This document shows, piece by piece, positions 23,096 to 31,781 of a stretch of DNA of 45,466 bases. A program made the position numbers and the translations under genes. Source of the stretch: an uncultured Clostridia bacterium (GTDB taxonomy: Bacteria > Bacillota > Clostridia > TANB77 > CAG-508); assembly GCA_947630185.1 (NCBI GenBank), contig CANRGT010000002.1, positions 1-45,466 of the forward strand. The letters run 5' to 3'. The notes beneath the pieces are model-generated. The model was given only the letters and a program-made list of their open reading frames with translations. It was not told the origin of the DNA and did not search any database. The number at the start of each line of letters is the position of its first letter. Within the stretch, counting starts at the first letter, position 1.

Positions 23096-23877
23096 TGATT
23101 ACCTCCAATTAAAAATGTATATATAATTTTATTTACATAGTTTAAACTTTCTAAAAAAGCGTAATGAGTACAATTATCTAGCTTTACAAGTCCTGCATCA
23201 GGAATTAGTTTTTCCATAATTTCTGCATCTTCAATTGGAGTTTCAGTATCTTTTTCGCCCCATAATAATAATGTAGGTACATTTATATTCTTTAAGTATT
23301 CTCTTACATCTTCATGAATTAACTTAACTAAAGCGCCTTTCATGATAGGACTTGCATTTCTATAATCTGCAGAACCACTATTATTTTTTAACTTTTCTAG
23401 TAAATCAGGGAAAATAGCCTTTACAGGCTTTAGTCCTAATATTTTTTTACCGATTTTGAAAAGTTTAACACGAATTTTTTTGTGAAAAGGAAGAGGATGA
23501 ACAATTCCTGCACTACCCATTAGAATAATTTTACCAATTTTGAAATCTAAATTTTTACTGCCCACCATTTTAATTGTAATTCTTCCACCATTTGAATGTG
23601 CGATGATATCTAATTCTTTTAAACCTAAAGAATGTATAAATTCAATAACAAAATCTATGTAATTATCCAAATTCCAGCTTTCTTTTGGTTCTTCAGACTC
23701 GCCAAATCCAGGCATATCTAAGCAGTATACTGTACTATAAGAAGAAAGCAAATTTATTAAAGGCAAATATGTATTTATTGTAGTTCCCCAACCAGGAAGA
23801 ATAAGTACATTTTTTCCTTCGCCTTGTTTTATATAATTTATGTTTAAATTTTTTATTTGTGTTTTTATAATAATCAC
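23092..23877 (-). CDS. Alpha/beta-fold hydrolase
   Basis: A 261-residue alpha/beta hydrolase with an intact triad: nucleophile Ser95 in AHSNGG, Asp210 in WGEKDTETP and His238 in NCTHYAFLE, plus the oxyanion region LPGWGTTINTY. It is translationally coupled to murF (4-base overlap), which suggests a role near cell-wall precursor metabolism. The substrate is unknown. The start is uncertain. GTG at 23877 is the only common start codon before the conserved N-terminus, but AAAGG lies one base before it; an ATT six bases later is better placed. Confidence 0.85.
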   Translation of the reverse strand: MIIIKTQIKNLNINYIKQGEGKNVLILPGWGTTINTYLPLINLLSSYSTVYCLDMPGFGESEEPKESWNLDNYIDFVIEFIHSLGLKELDIIAHSNGGRITIKMVGSKNLDFKIGKIILMGSAGIVHPLPFHKKIRVKLFKIGKKILGLKPVKAIFPDLLEKLKNNSGSADYRNASPIMKGALVKLIHEDVREYLKNINVPTLLLWGEKDTETPIEDAEIMEKLIPDAGLVKLDNCTHYAFLESLNYVNKIIYTFLIGGNQ

Positions 23878-23904
23878 GCCTTTATAAAAATTATTTACTA
23901 TGAT

Positions 23905-23933
23905 ATTATACTTAAAAGTAATAATATATTCAA
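23905..23933 (-). promoter_or_regulatory. Promoter of the hydrolase-murF(-ddl) cluster
   Basis: On the minus strand TTGAAT (23933-23928) and TATAAT (23910-23905) with a 17-base spacer. The leader to the hydrolase start is only about 20 bases. Confidence 0.65.
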
Positions 23934-24081
23934 GTTTTTTAAGAAAATTACCACATTTATATTAAGAAAATAGCTATAAATATATATACTTTTATAATAA
24001 GGAAAATAATTTAAAAGTATAATACAAGTTAGCTAGACATATTATATTTTCAAATTTATATATAAAACTTTAAAAAATCTA

Positions 24082-24110
24082 TTTATTTGTAAAAAGAGTT
24101 ATGATATAAT
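24082..24110 (+). promoter_or_regulatory. Extended -10 promoter of the DnaJ-like gene
   Basis: TGATATAAT (24102-24110) is an extended -10 element. The -35 region (TTTATT, 24082-24087) is weak, as is usual with extended -10 promoters. No CIRCE-type inverted repeat is seen. Confidence 0.5.
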
Positions 24111-24165
24111 CCAAACATACAAACAAAAGACGGAAAATATGAAGGCGTACTAGGGGGAAATCGCT

Positions 24166-25074
24166 ATGATTTTCAAAGATTATTATAAGATATTAGAACT
24201 AAATGGAAGTAAGGTGTCACCAGAAGAAATTAAACAAGCATATAGAGAGCAAGCCAAAAAATATCATCCAGATATAAACACAACTAGTCAATTTTCAGAA
24301 GAAAGATTTAAAGACATAAATGAAGCATATAAAGTATTATCAGACCCATCTGCAAAAAGAAAATATGACCGTATGTGGAATACACGTATAAAAAGGAAAA
24401 ATCATGACTATGAAGAAAGTAAACGAGATAAAAATAGTATTTTTAGTGACTTTTTCCAAATGTTTTTTGGAGATGTAGCTCAAAACGAAGAAAAGGAAGA
24501 ACCAAAAAAGAAAAATAAAAAAGTTGCAATAAAAGGAGAAAACATAGAAACAGAAATAAAAGTATCACTTAGTGAAGCTTTTTATGGACAAGAGAAGAAA
24601 ATTGCGTTAAGAACCTTAGATGGCAAAATGAAGAATTTTAATATTAAAATTCCTGTTGGAATTAGAAATGGTGAGAAAATAAGGCTGATGGGACAGGGAA
24701 AACCAGGTGAAAACGGAGGAAAGCCAGGAGATTTACTTATTAAAATTCAAATAGAAAATAACAATAAACAAAGGTTAGAAGGGTATGATATATATACTAA
24801 TTTATATTTAACTCCATGGGAAGCAGCACTTGGAACAAAATTAAATTTAAATTCCATTGATGAAGAAGTATCAATATATGTACCAAAAGGAATACAAAGT
24901 GGCGAAACAGTACGAATAAATGGTAAAGGCTATCACAATGGAAAAGCCGGTAGAGGCGATTTAGTAGCACAAGTAGAAATAATGGTTCCAAAGGGAATGA
25001 CAGATGAAGAACAAAAATTATTTGAACAATTACAACAAATATCAAAATATAATCCTAGAAAAATATATAGTTAA
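24166..25074 (+). CDS. DnaJ-like co-chaperone (CbpA type)
   Basis: A 302-residue J-domain protein. The J domain (residues 5-66) has HPD at 34-36 and the KYDRMW ending. A charged linker follows (85-125), then two DnaJ C-terminal substrate-binding domains (KIPVGIRNGEKIRLMGQGKPG and YVPKGIQSGETVRINGKGYHN). The zinc-finger region of DnaJ is missing, so it is CbpA-like and not the DnaK-operon DnaJ. It should stimulate DnaK ATPase. AGGGGGAAA precedes the ATG. It is a single gene. Confidence 0.9.
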   Translation: MIFKDYYKILELNGSKVSPEEIKQAYREQAKKYHPDINTTSQFSEERFKDINEAYKVLSDPSAKRKYDRMWNTRIKRKNHDYEESKRDKNSIFSDFFQMFFGDVAQNEEKEEPKKKNKKVAIKGENIETEIKVSLSEAFYGQEKKIALRTLDGKMKNFNIKIPVGIRNGEKIRLMGQGKPGENGGKPGDLLIKIQIENNNKQRLEGYDIYTNLYLTPWEAALGTKLNLNSIDEEVSIYVPKGIQSGETVRINGKGYHNGKAGRGDLVAQVEIMVPKGMTDEEQKLFEQLQQISKYNPRKIYS

Positions 25075-25161
25075 AAAAGAACAGTTTTTTTAAAGAAATT
25101 TATTAGATGTAGAAAATTTGAAAAAACAAATAGTTAACATAACAAAAATTGCTAAAAACTG

Positions 25162-25190
25162 TTGACTTTTGCCTAGTTGTGTACTATAAT
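25162..25190 (+). promoter_or_regulatory. Promoter of the coupling-ATPase gene unit
   Basis: TTGACT (25162-25167) and TATAAT (25185-25190) with a 17-base spacer, about 75 bases before the first gene. An operator-like site lies between the two boxes. Confidence 0.75.
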
Positions 25191-25211
25191 AAAAGATAGT
25201 TACGCAACTAT
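25174..25211. promoter_or_regulatory. Pair of similar operator-like sites
   Basis: TAGTTGTGTACTA (25174-25186) lies in the promoter spacer. ATAGTTACGCAACTAT (25196-25211) is a palindrome just downstream and reads TAGTTGCGTAACTA on the other strand. The two share TAGTTG-GTA-CTA and their centres are about 23 bases apart, roughly two helical turns. This is what one repressor binding two sites would need. The regulator is not identified. Confidence 0.5.
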
Positions 25212-25268
25212 ACAAAAGATAAGCTATGTTATTTGCACTAGGATCGATATAAAAAAGGAGAGTAAAAA

Positions 25269-25793
25269 ATGGACCAAATACAAGGTAAACATTTTAGTAT
25301 TACAGATCCTCAAGGAGTAAACACAGTAATTTATAGGGTAAATAAAACTGATAAGAGGTTATTAGACGAGTATCCAAAGTATACAGTTCAGCGTTTAATT
25401 TTTGCAGAAGAATTAAATGGTGAATTAAAGAAAAAGACATTTTTTATAGATGAACCTGAATCTGAAGAAGATCTTGTTATTTTATCATTTGGAAAAGACA
25501 GAGTAGTAGTTAACATGGGCGTGTTAGCAGAAGACAAGGTTAAAATTTCAAAGCGTCCAATACCAATAAAGTTTGATACTTTATATTCAGAATATGAAAC
25601 TGAATATAAAGAATTTAAATACACACCAGATTTGAAAAGGCCTATTTCTATAATAGACCCAGATACAACAGAAGAAGTAAAGCCAGTTTTATATTTTGAC
25701 CAAGAAACAAATGAAGTGAAAGGCAAATGTAAATTAAAACCATATAAATCATATTTTGCCTTTGAAATTAGAGATAAAAAGGAAAATATTTAG
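25269..25793 (+). CDS. Unknown protein of the coupling-ATPase unit, first gene
   Basis: A 174-residue soluble protein I do not recognise. It is acidic and lysine-rich, with regular beta-prone stretches (EDLVILSFGKDRVVVNMGVL; RPISIIDPDTTEEVKPVLYF) and no signal or membrane segment. AAAAAGGAGAG precedes the ATG. It is the first gene of a tight unit (15 bases to the next gene) ending in a VirD4/TraG-like ATPase. A cytoplasmic partner of that ATPase is possible from context only. Confidence 0.75.
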   Translation: MDQIQGKHFSITDPQGVNTVIYRVNKTDKRLLDEYPKYTVQRLIFAEELNGELKKKTFFIDEPESEEDLVILSFGKDRVVVNMGVLAEDKVKISKRPIPIKFDTLYSEYETEYKEFKYTPDLKRPISIIDPDTTEEVKPVLYFDQETNEVKGKCKLKPYKSYFAFEIRDKKENI

Positions 25794-25807
25794 GAGGAAA
25801 ATTTAAT

Positions 25808-26119
25808 ATGAGTCATACAACTGTAGATTCAAAAGTAGCTGTTGCAGGTGCAACAATGTATGTAGATGAAAAAGAAAAATCATTAACAGTACCACCAAAA
25901 GGAACAGCCTATAAAACAACAAGTTTTGATGAGGGAGTTATAGAAATTCCTGTAGGGGATGCTGTAGTTAATGAAAAAGCAGAAATGCAAACATCAGATG
26001 GAAGAAAACTTAAGATAACACCAAAAGAAGTTGAAAAATTAAGACGTGATAAGGAAGAAAGAGCAAAAATGCGTGAAGTAGCAGATAAAAAAGGTAAAGA
26101 TAAACCGGCAGAGAGATAG
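25808..26119 (+). CDS. Unknown small protein of the coupling-ATPase unit
   Basis: A 103-residue protein without recognisable domain. The first half is neutral (VDSKVAVAGATMYVDEKEKS). The C-terminal third is a highly charged helix (EVEKLRRDKEERAKMREVADK) likely to be coiled or nucleic-acid or protein binding. TAGGAGGAAAATTTAAT precedes the ATG, overlapping the end of the previous gene. Its position between the first unknown gene and the ATPase suggests a shared function, not further defined. Confidence 0.75.
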   Translation: MSHTTVDSKVAVAGATMYVDEKEKSLTVPPKGTAYKTTSFDEGVIEIPVGDAVVNEKAEMQTSDGRKLKITPKEVEKLRRDKEERAKMREVADKKGKDKPAER

Positions 26120-26147
26120 TACAAAAGAAAAAAGGTGATGAAGGAAA

Positions 26148-28230
26148 ATGAATTATAAAGTAGAAAAAACTTTAAAAGATAATAGAAAAAATTTAATTAT
26201 AATAGGAGTATTATGGGTAATATTAACCATAATACTCATTTCACCAATTGCATATTCCATTGTAGAAGCAACTGACAATGGAATTTTTAATTTGTCTAAA
26301 TTTTTTGATGAAATTACACCAGCAATAAAAAGCTTTACCACATTTTTTCAAATGTTTAGTTCAAAATATTTAGGAACATTTTTAAATACATTATTATATT
26401 TTTCAATTGCTTATACAATATTTTGCGTTATAGGACTTTATCGTTCTAAACCAAAAAATGAATATACAGACATTGAACATGGTTCAAGTGACTGGAGTGC
26501 ACATGGAGAACAATATAGAGTATTAAGTAAAAATAAAGGAATTTTACTAGCAAAAGATAATTACTTACCGGTTAATAAAAGAGGAAACGTAAACGTATTG
26601 GTAGTAGGACGGTTCAGGTTCTGGTAAATCTGCATCATACTCTATACCAAATGCTTATCAAATGTTAGGTTCTTATGTATTTACAGATCCAAAAGGCGAG
26701 CTTTATGATAAAACAGCAGGGTACTTAAAGAAAAATGGATATGAAATTAAAGTATTAAACTTGGTAAATCCAGCTAACAGTGATGGATACAATCCATTAA
26801 TGCATATATCAAGTGAAATAGACGTTGACGTTATAGCAAATACAATAGTAAAAGGACAAAAAACTGAAAACTCAAATGCAGACCCATATTGGGATGATAT
26901 GGCAGAAATGCTACTTAAAGCACTTATATATTACTTAATTGCAACAAGACCAGAAGAAGAACAAAACTTAGCAAGCTGTTCAGAATTAGTAAGAGCAGCA
27001 AACTCAAATGGAGGAAATAACTTACTAACAGAACTAATTAATCAATTACCATATGATCATCCAGCTAGAATGTATTATAAATCTATTGAAATAGCACCAG
27101 AAAAAACCTATGGATCAATTTTAAGCTCACTTCAATCTAAGCTTGGTAAATTTGACTCAAAAGAAATAGCAGAAGTAACATCAACAGATACAATAGACTT
27201 TGAAGCGATTGGTTCTAAAAAAACAGCAGTATATGTTATCTCATCAGATACACATACAGCCTACGATTTCTTACTTACAATTTTCTTCTCTCAAATGATA
27301 CAACAGCTATATAACTTTGCAGATGCAAACGGAGGAAGACTAAAAGTACCGACGTTCTTCATATGTGATGAGTTTGCAAACATCGGTAAAATACCGGATT
27401 TCGATAAAAAAATATCAACAAGTAGAAGTAGAGGAATTTCATTTAGTGTAATTTTACAGAACTTAGACCAGCTAGAAGCGGTATATGAAAAATCATATGA
27501 AACAATTATGGGTAACTGTGATACACACGTATTTTTAGGAAGTAACTCATACAAAACTGTAGAATATTTTTCAAAAGCATTAGGAGAAAAAACAATATCT
27601 AAAGACCAATTATCAAAAAATAGAGATAGACACAATTTCTGGACACAAGGATATAATGAATCAGAACAAATTATGGCAAGAGCACTTATGACACCAGATG
27701 AATTAAGAAGATTAGACAATGACATATGTATAATCTATGAAAAAGGATTAAAACCAATAAAAGCTGAAAAATATTATTATTTTGAAAGTAATATGAATAA
27801 AAAGCTTTCAGAATATGCCCTAAATCACTTAGAATTTAATATTGAAAATAGAGGAAAATGGAGAAAATTCAATCCATACAAACCTTATGTAGATGAAGAT
27901 ACACCAGCAGGTTCAAAATCAAGCTTATCATTAGAATCATTAGATGATTTGTTTGAAGATGATAAAGAAAAACCAGCAGAAGACAAAAAGGCTGATGATA
28001 ACACAAATAAGCCAGCAGAAGTCTTAGCAAATGCTGAAGTGGCAGAATCTTCTGAAACACCAATTTCAAATGAAGCAGTCTCTTCAAATGAAGTACAAAT
28101 GGCTGAACAAGATGCACCAATATTACCACAAGAAGTTGACTATGAAGATGATGTATTTTCTATAGATGTACAAAAAGAACTAGAAGCAAAATTTGATGAA
28201 TTATTTGGACCAATAGATGATGCAAAATAA
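26148..28230 (+). pseudogene. VirD4/TraG-type coupling ATPase, frameshifted in Walker A
   Basis: Two frames, 26148-26627 and from about 26607 to 28230, join into one 693-residue coupling protein if the C at 26610 is removed. The junction then reads GGSGSGKS, a perfect Walker A. As given, the frame stops at TAA 26625-26627. Two N-terminal membrane helices (about 15-37 and 82-102), the HGSSDW motif, the Walker B region FFICDEFANIGKIPDF and the ILQNLDQLE segment mark the VirD4/TraG family, which pumps DNA or protein substrates into type IV secretion channels. The C-terminal 130 residues are acidic and low complexity. Everything outside the one base is intact, so sequencing error, very recent mutation or recoding are all possible. 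No relaxase or channel genes lie in the window. Confidence 0.85.
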
Positions 28231-28296
28231 GAACCTCACCCACCATCACAATCAAAGATTGTGATGGTGGGTACCCGATAACCTTGTTGTTTCACA
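28227..28296 (+). repeat. Dispersed palindromic repeat, copy 2
   Basis: It matches copy 1 (6515-6581) in the opposite orientation. The core is a perfect hairpin: CCCACCATCACAATC and GATTGTGATGGTGGG around AAA. The outer part reads ACCTTGTTGTTTCACA. It begins at the stop codon of the coupling-ATPase gene and is followed at once by a terminator. Copy 1 also has a terminator at its TTTCACA end. Confidence 0.75.
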
Positions 28297-28301
28297 CTAA
28301 T

Positions 28302-28328
28302 AAAAAACTCTGAAAAGTAGAGTTTTTT
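28302..28328 (+). terminator. Terminator after the coupling-ATPase unit
   Basis: AAAAAACTCT (28302-28311) pairs with AGAGTTTTTT (28319-28328) across a 7-base loop. It is A/T-flanked, so it may work in both directions. Confidence 0.75.
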
Positions 28329-28425
28329 ATTTGACTACAATATAAAACAAATGTTTTTAAAAAGTATTGACAAATTATGTGAGATAATATAAAATTAAAA
28401 AAATTAATAGAAAAGAAGTGAAAAA

Positions 28426-29505
28426 ATGAAATTTATACATATTGCTGATACACATTTAGATAGCCCATTTACTACATTAAATACAAAAGGAAGTTATGGC
28501 AAAATAAGAAGGCTAGACCAAAGAGAAGCTTTAAAAAAAATAGTAGAGTATATAAAAGAAAATGAAATTCCGTATTTATTTATTGCGGGAGATTTTTATG
28601 AGCACGAAACAATTAGAAATTCTACAATACAGTATGTAAATAATTTATTTAAAACAATTCCAGAAACAAAAATATTTATTACGCCGGGAAATCATGATCC
28701 ATATATGAAAAATTCTATGTACCAAAATTTTAATTGGAACACAAATGTAAAAATATTTACATCAGATCTTGAAGTAATAGAAAATGAAGAAGTAGATATT
28801 TATGGAATAGGATTTAGTAATTTTTATTGTACAAATTTAGGAATAGAAGATATTGAAATAAAAAATAAAAACAAAATAAATATTTTAATAGTTCATGGTA
28901 CTTTAAATGGTAGTGAAAATAATCCAAATGAGAAAAATCCAATTTCTAAAGCTAAATTAAAAGGGTTAGGATTTGATTATATTGCACTTGGGCATATTCA
29001 TAAACCAGATTATAACCAAGAAGAAAATCAAAATATTGTATATCCAGGCTCTACAATAGCAATGGGATTTGACGAATTAGGAAAGCATGGATTTATATTA
29101 GGAGATATTGATAAAGAAAAACTAGATATAAAATTTATTCCAATAGATGATAAAGAATTTAAAATAATAGAACTAGATATAACAAACATAAATGACCAAG
29201 AAGAATTAATTGAAAAATTAAATACTTTAGACTTAGAAGAAAATAAATTATATGAAATATTATTAGTTGGAAAAAGAAAATTTGAAATAGAAATTTTAAA
29301 TTTGTATAAATTCATAACAAATTCAAATTTAATAAAAATAAAAGATCAAACAAAATTAGCCTATTCATTAGAAGAGTTAAAAAATGATTATACACTAAAA
29401 GGAATTTTTGTAGAAGAAATATTAGAAGAAATGAAAAGTGAAAATTATACTGAAGAAGAATTAAATAAAATTTTAGAAATAGGACTTTCTGTATTGGAAA
29501 AATAA
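28426..29505 (+). CDS. SbcD/Mre11-like nuclease (YhaO type)
   Basis: A 359-residue calcineurin-like phosphoesterase of the DNA-repair exonuclease family. Metal-binding motifs in order: DTHLD (8-12), AGDFYE, GNHDP, VHG and GHIHK. A C-terminal capping region follows. The next gene encodes a Rad50/SbcC-like ATPase, so the two should form an Mre11-Rad50-type complex acting on DNA ends. Length and the following ATPase resemble the Bacillus YhaO-YhaN pair more than SbcD-SbcC. A possible TTGACA box lies at 28367. Confidence 0.88.
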   Translation: MKFIHIADTHLDSPFTTLNTKGSYGKIRRLDQREALKKIVEYIKENEIPYLFIAGDFYEHETIRNSTIQYVNNLFKTIPETKIFITPGNHDPYMKNSMYQNFNWNTNVKIFTSDLEVIENEEVDIYGIGFSNFYCTNLGIEDIEIKNKNKINILIVHGTLNGSENNPNEKNPISKAKLKGLGFDYIALGHIHKPDYNQEENQNIVYPGSTIAMGFDELGKHGFILGDIDKEKLDIKFIPIDDKEFKIIELDITNINDQEELIEKLNTLDLEENKLYEILLVGKRKFEIEILNLYKFITNSNLIKIKDQTKLAYSLEELKNDYTLKGIFVEEILEEMKSENYTEEELNKILEIGLSVLEK

Positions 29506-29580
29506 TTAAAATAAAATAATAATAAAAAATAAAATAATAAAAAATAATTAATAATTAAATAATTAAAAAGGAGAATTTAA

Positions 29581-31629
29581 TTGGAAATTAAAAATATAAA
29601 AATTAATTCTTATGGAATATTAAAAGAAAAAGAAATTAATTTAAAAAATAATATAAATATTATTTATGGAAAAAATGAAAGTGGAAAATCCACTTTATTA
29701 AATTTCATAAAAAATATTTTTTATGGAATTTCTAAAAATAAAAATGGCAAAGAAATATCTGATTACGAAAAATATACTCCATGGGAAGGAGAAAATTTTT
29801 CAGGAAAAATAAAATATCAATTAAATAATGGAGACGAATTTGAAGTATATAGAGATTTACATAAAAAGAATCCAAAAATATTTAATGAAAATTTGGAGGA
29901 TATTTCTGATAAGTTTAAAATTGACAAAAAGGATGGCAATCAATTTTTCACAGAACAGACAGGTGTGAATGAACAGACCTATATTTCTACCATAATGAGT
30001 GCACAAAAAGAAGTAATATTGGATAAATCTAGTCAAAATGAGTTAGTACAGAGGATTGCAAACTTAGGGAATACTGGAGATGAGGCACTATCATTCCAAA
30101 GGGTATTAGATAGGTTAAATAAGAGACAATTAGAAGAGGTTGGAACCAATCGTACACAAGATAGACCAATAAACATATTACAAAAAAGAAAAAACGAACT
30201 AGATGTTGCCTTAAAGACAGAAAAAGATTTCTTGGAAGGAAAAGAAAATTTACAAGAAGAAAAATCTATGATAATGAAAAATTTAGAACAAGAAAAAAAT
30301 AAAAATAATTTAATTCGTGAAATAGAAAAAATAATAAAAGAAAAAAATATAGAATTAGAAAAAAATAATTTAAAAATAAAAATAAAAAATGATAATGAAG
30401 AAAAAATTAAAAAAATAAAAGATGAAAAAAATAATTTAAATAATAATTTACAAAATTTACAAAATAAATTAGAAAATAAAAATAAAATAAAAGATGAAAT
30501 TAAAAATTCTAAAAAAGAAAAAAGTATATTTTTAATTATTTTTATTTTAATAATTATTTTAAATATTTTTAATTATATTTTTAATCCAATAAAAATATTA
30601 AAATATATTTTATTAATTTTTATTCCATTTGAATTTTTAATATATTTTTTAATAAATAAAAATAAAAAAATAAAAATAAAAAATGAGGTAGAAAAAGAAG
30701 AAGAAAATATAAAAAAAGAAATTACAGGATTTAATAGTCAAATAAATTTATTAGAAACAGAAATTCAAAAACTACAAGATGAAATACAATTAGAAAAAGA
30801 AAAAATAATAAATAAAATAGAAATAAAAAAACAAGAATTAAAAAACAAATATTATTATTTAAATAAATATAATACAAGCGAAAATAAATTTAATATAAAT
30901 AAAGATGATATAAATGAAAATAATATGAATAATAATAAATACTTTTTTAATAATGAAATTAATTCTAATGATTATAATGAATTATTTTTAATAGAAGATG
31001 AATCAAAAATAGAAGAAGAATTAGAAAAATCTAATAAAAAAATAATGGAACTTAATTTAGAATTAAATCATATACAATATGATGAAAAAAATATTTTAGA
31101 AAAAACAGAAGAAATTATTTCATTAAAAGAAGAAAAAGAGGATGTTGATGAAAAATTATCTTTATTAGAAGAAAAAAATAAATATTTCCAAATTACAAAA
31201 GAACTTATAGAAAAAGCTTATAAAAAAATGAAAAATAATGTAACCCCAAAATTTACTCAAAACTTATCTAATATTGCACAAAAAATATCAAATGGAAAAT
31301 ATAAAAAAGTATCAATAAATCAAGAAAAAGGATTAGTAGTTGAGACAGAAAATGGGGAGTATATTCCAGTAGGAATTTTAAGTACAGGAACAATTGATCA
31401 ACTATATTTATCATTAAGATTATCAATGTTAGATGAAATATCAAAAGAAAAAATGCCAATTATTTTAGATGAAGCTTTTGCATATTATGATGATGAAAGA
31501 TTAAGAAATATATTACTATTTTTATCAAATGAATGTAAAGATCATCAAGTTATTTTATTTACATGCCATTATAGAGAAAGAGAAATTTTAGAGAAAGAAA
31601 AAATTGACTATAATTGGGTAGAATTATAA
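29581..31629 (+). CDS. SbcC/Rad50-like AAA ATPase (YhaN type)
   Basis: A 682-residue SMC-like ATPase. Walker A is YGKNESGKST (29-38), a Q-loop-like SAQKEV follows, then long coiled coils. The ABC signature LSTGTIDQLYLSLRLSML and Walker B MPIILDEAFAYYDDER are at the C-terminus. Between the coils lies a strongly hydrophobic stretch (about 315-358) that could form two membrane helices, as reported for YhaN-type proteins. The coil region is nearly pure Asn/Lys/Glu/Ile. The start is TTG with AAAGGAG seven bases upstream. It is probably co-transcribed with the nuclease gene. Confidence 0.86.
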   Translation: MEIKNIKINSYGILKEKEINLKNNINIIYGKNESGKSTLLNFIKNIFYGISKNKNGKEISDYEKYTPWEGENFSGKIKYQLNNGDEFEVYRDLHKKNPKIFNENLEDISDKFKIDKKDGNQFFTEQTGVNEQTYISTIMSAQKEVILDKSSQNELVQRIANLGNTGDEALSFQRVLDRLNKRQLEEVGTNRTQDRPINILQKRKNELDVALKTEKDFLEGKENLQEEKSMIMKNLEQEKNKNNLIREIEKIIKEKNIELEKNNLKIKIKNDNEEKIKKIKDEKNNLNNNLQNLQNKLENKNKIKDEIKNSKKEKSIFLIIFILIIILNIFNYIFNPIKILKYILLIFIPFEFLIYFLINKNKKIKIKNEVEKEEENIKKEITGFNSQINLLETEIQKLQDEIQLEKEKIINKIEIKKQELKNKYYYLNKYNTSENKFNINKDDINENNMNNNKYFFNNEINSNDYNELFLIEDESKIEEELEKSNKKIMELNLELNHIQYDEKNILEKTEEIISLKEEKEDVDEKLSLLEEKNKYFQITKELIEKAYKKMKNNVTPKFTQNLSNIAQKISNGKYKKVSINQEKGLVVETENGEYIPVGILSTGTIDQLYLSLRLSMLDEISKEKMPIILDEAFAYYDDERLRNILLFLSNECKDHQVILFTCHYREREILEKEKIDYNWVEL

Positions 31630-31781
31630 AATACAGGTCATACTTGAAATTTATGAAACTTTAGGGTATAATACTAATGTTAAAATTAAATTTGTTAAGA
31701 ATAATTTAGATAAAAAATAAATTTCTATGAATAAATTAGCAAAAATAAATTAACTAAAATTAAATTCAAGGAGAAAAGATA

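Noticed and set aside
26607-26662. Programmed frameshifting in the coupling ATPase
   Set aside because: No slippery heptamer or evident downstream structure is visible at the C insertion; error or mutation is simpler, though not excluded.
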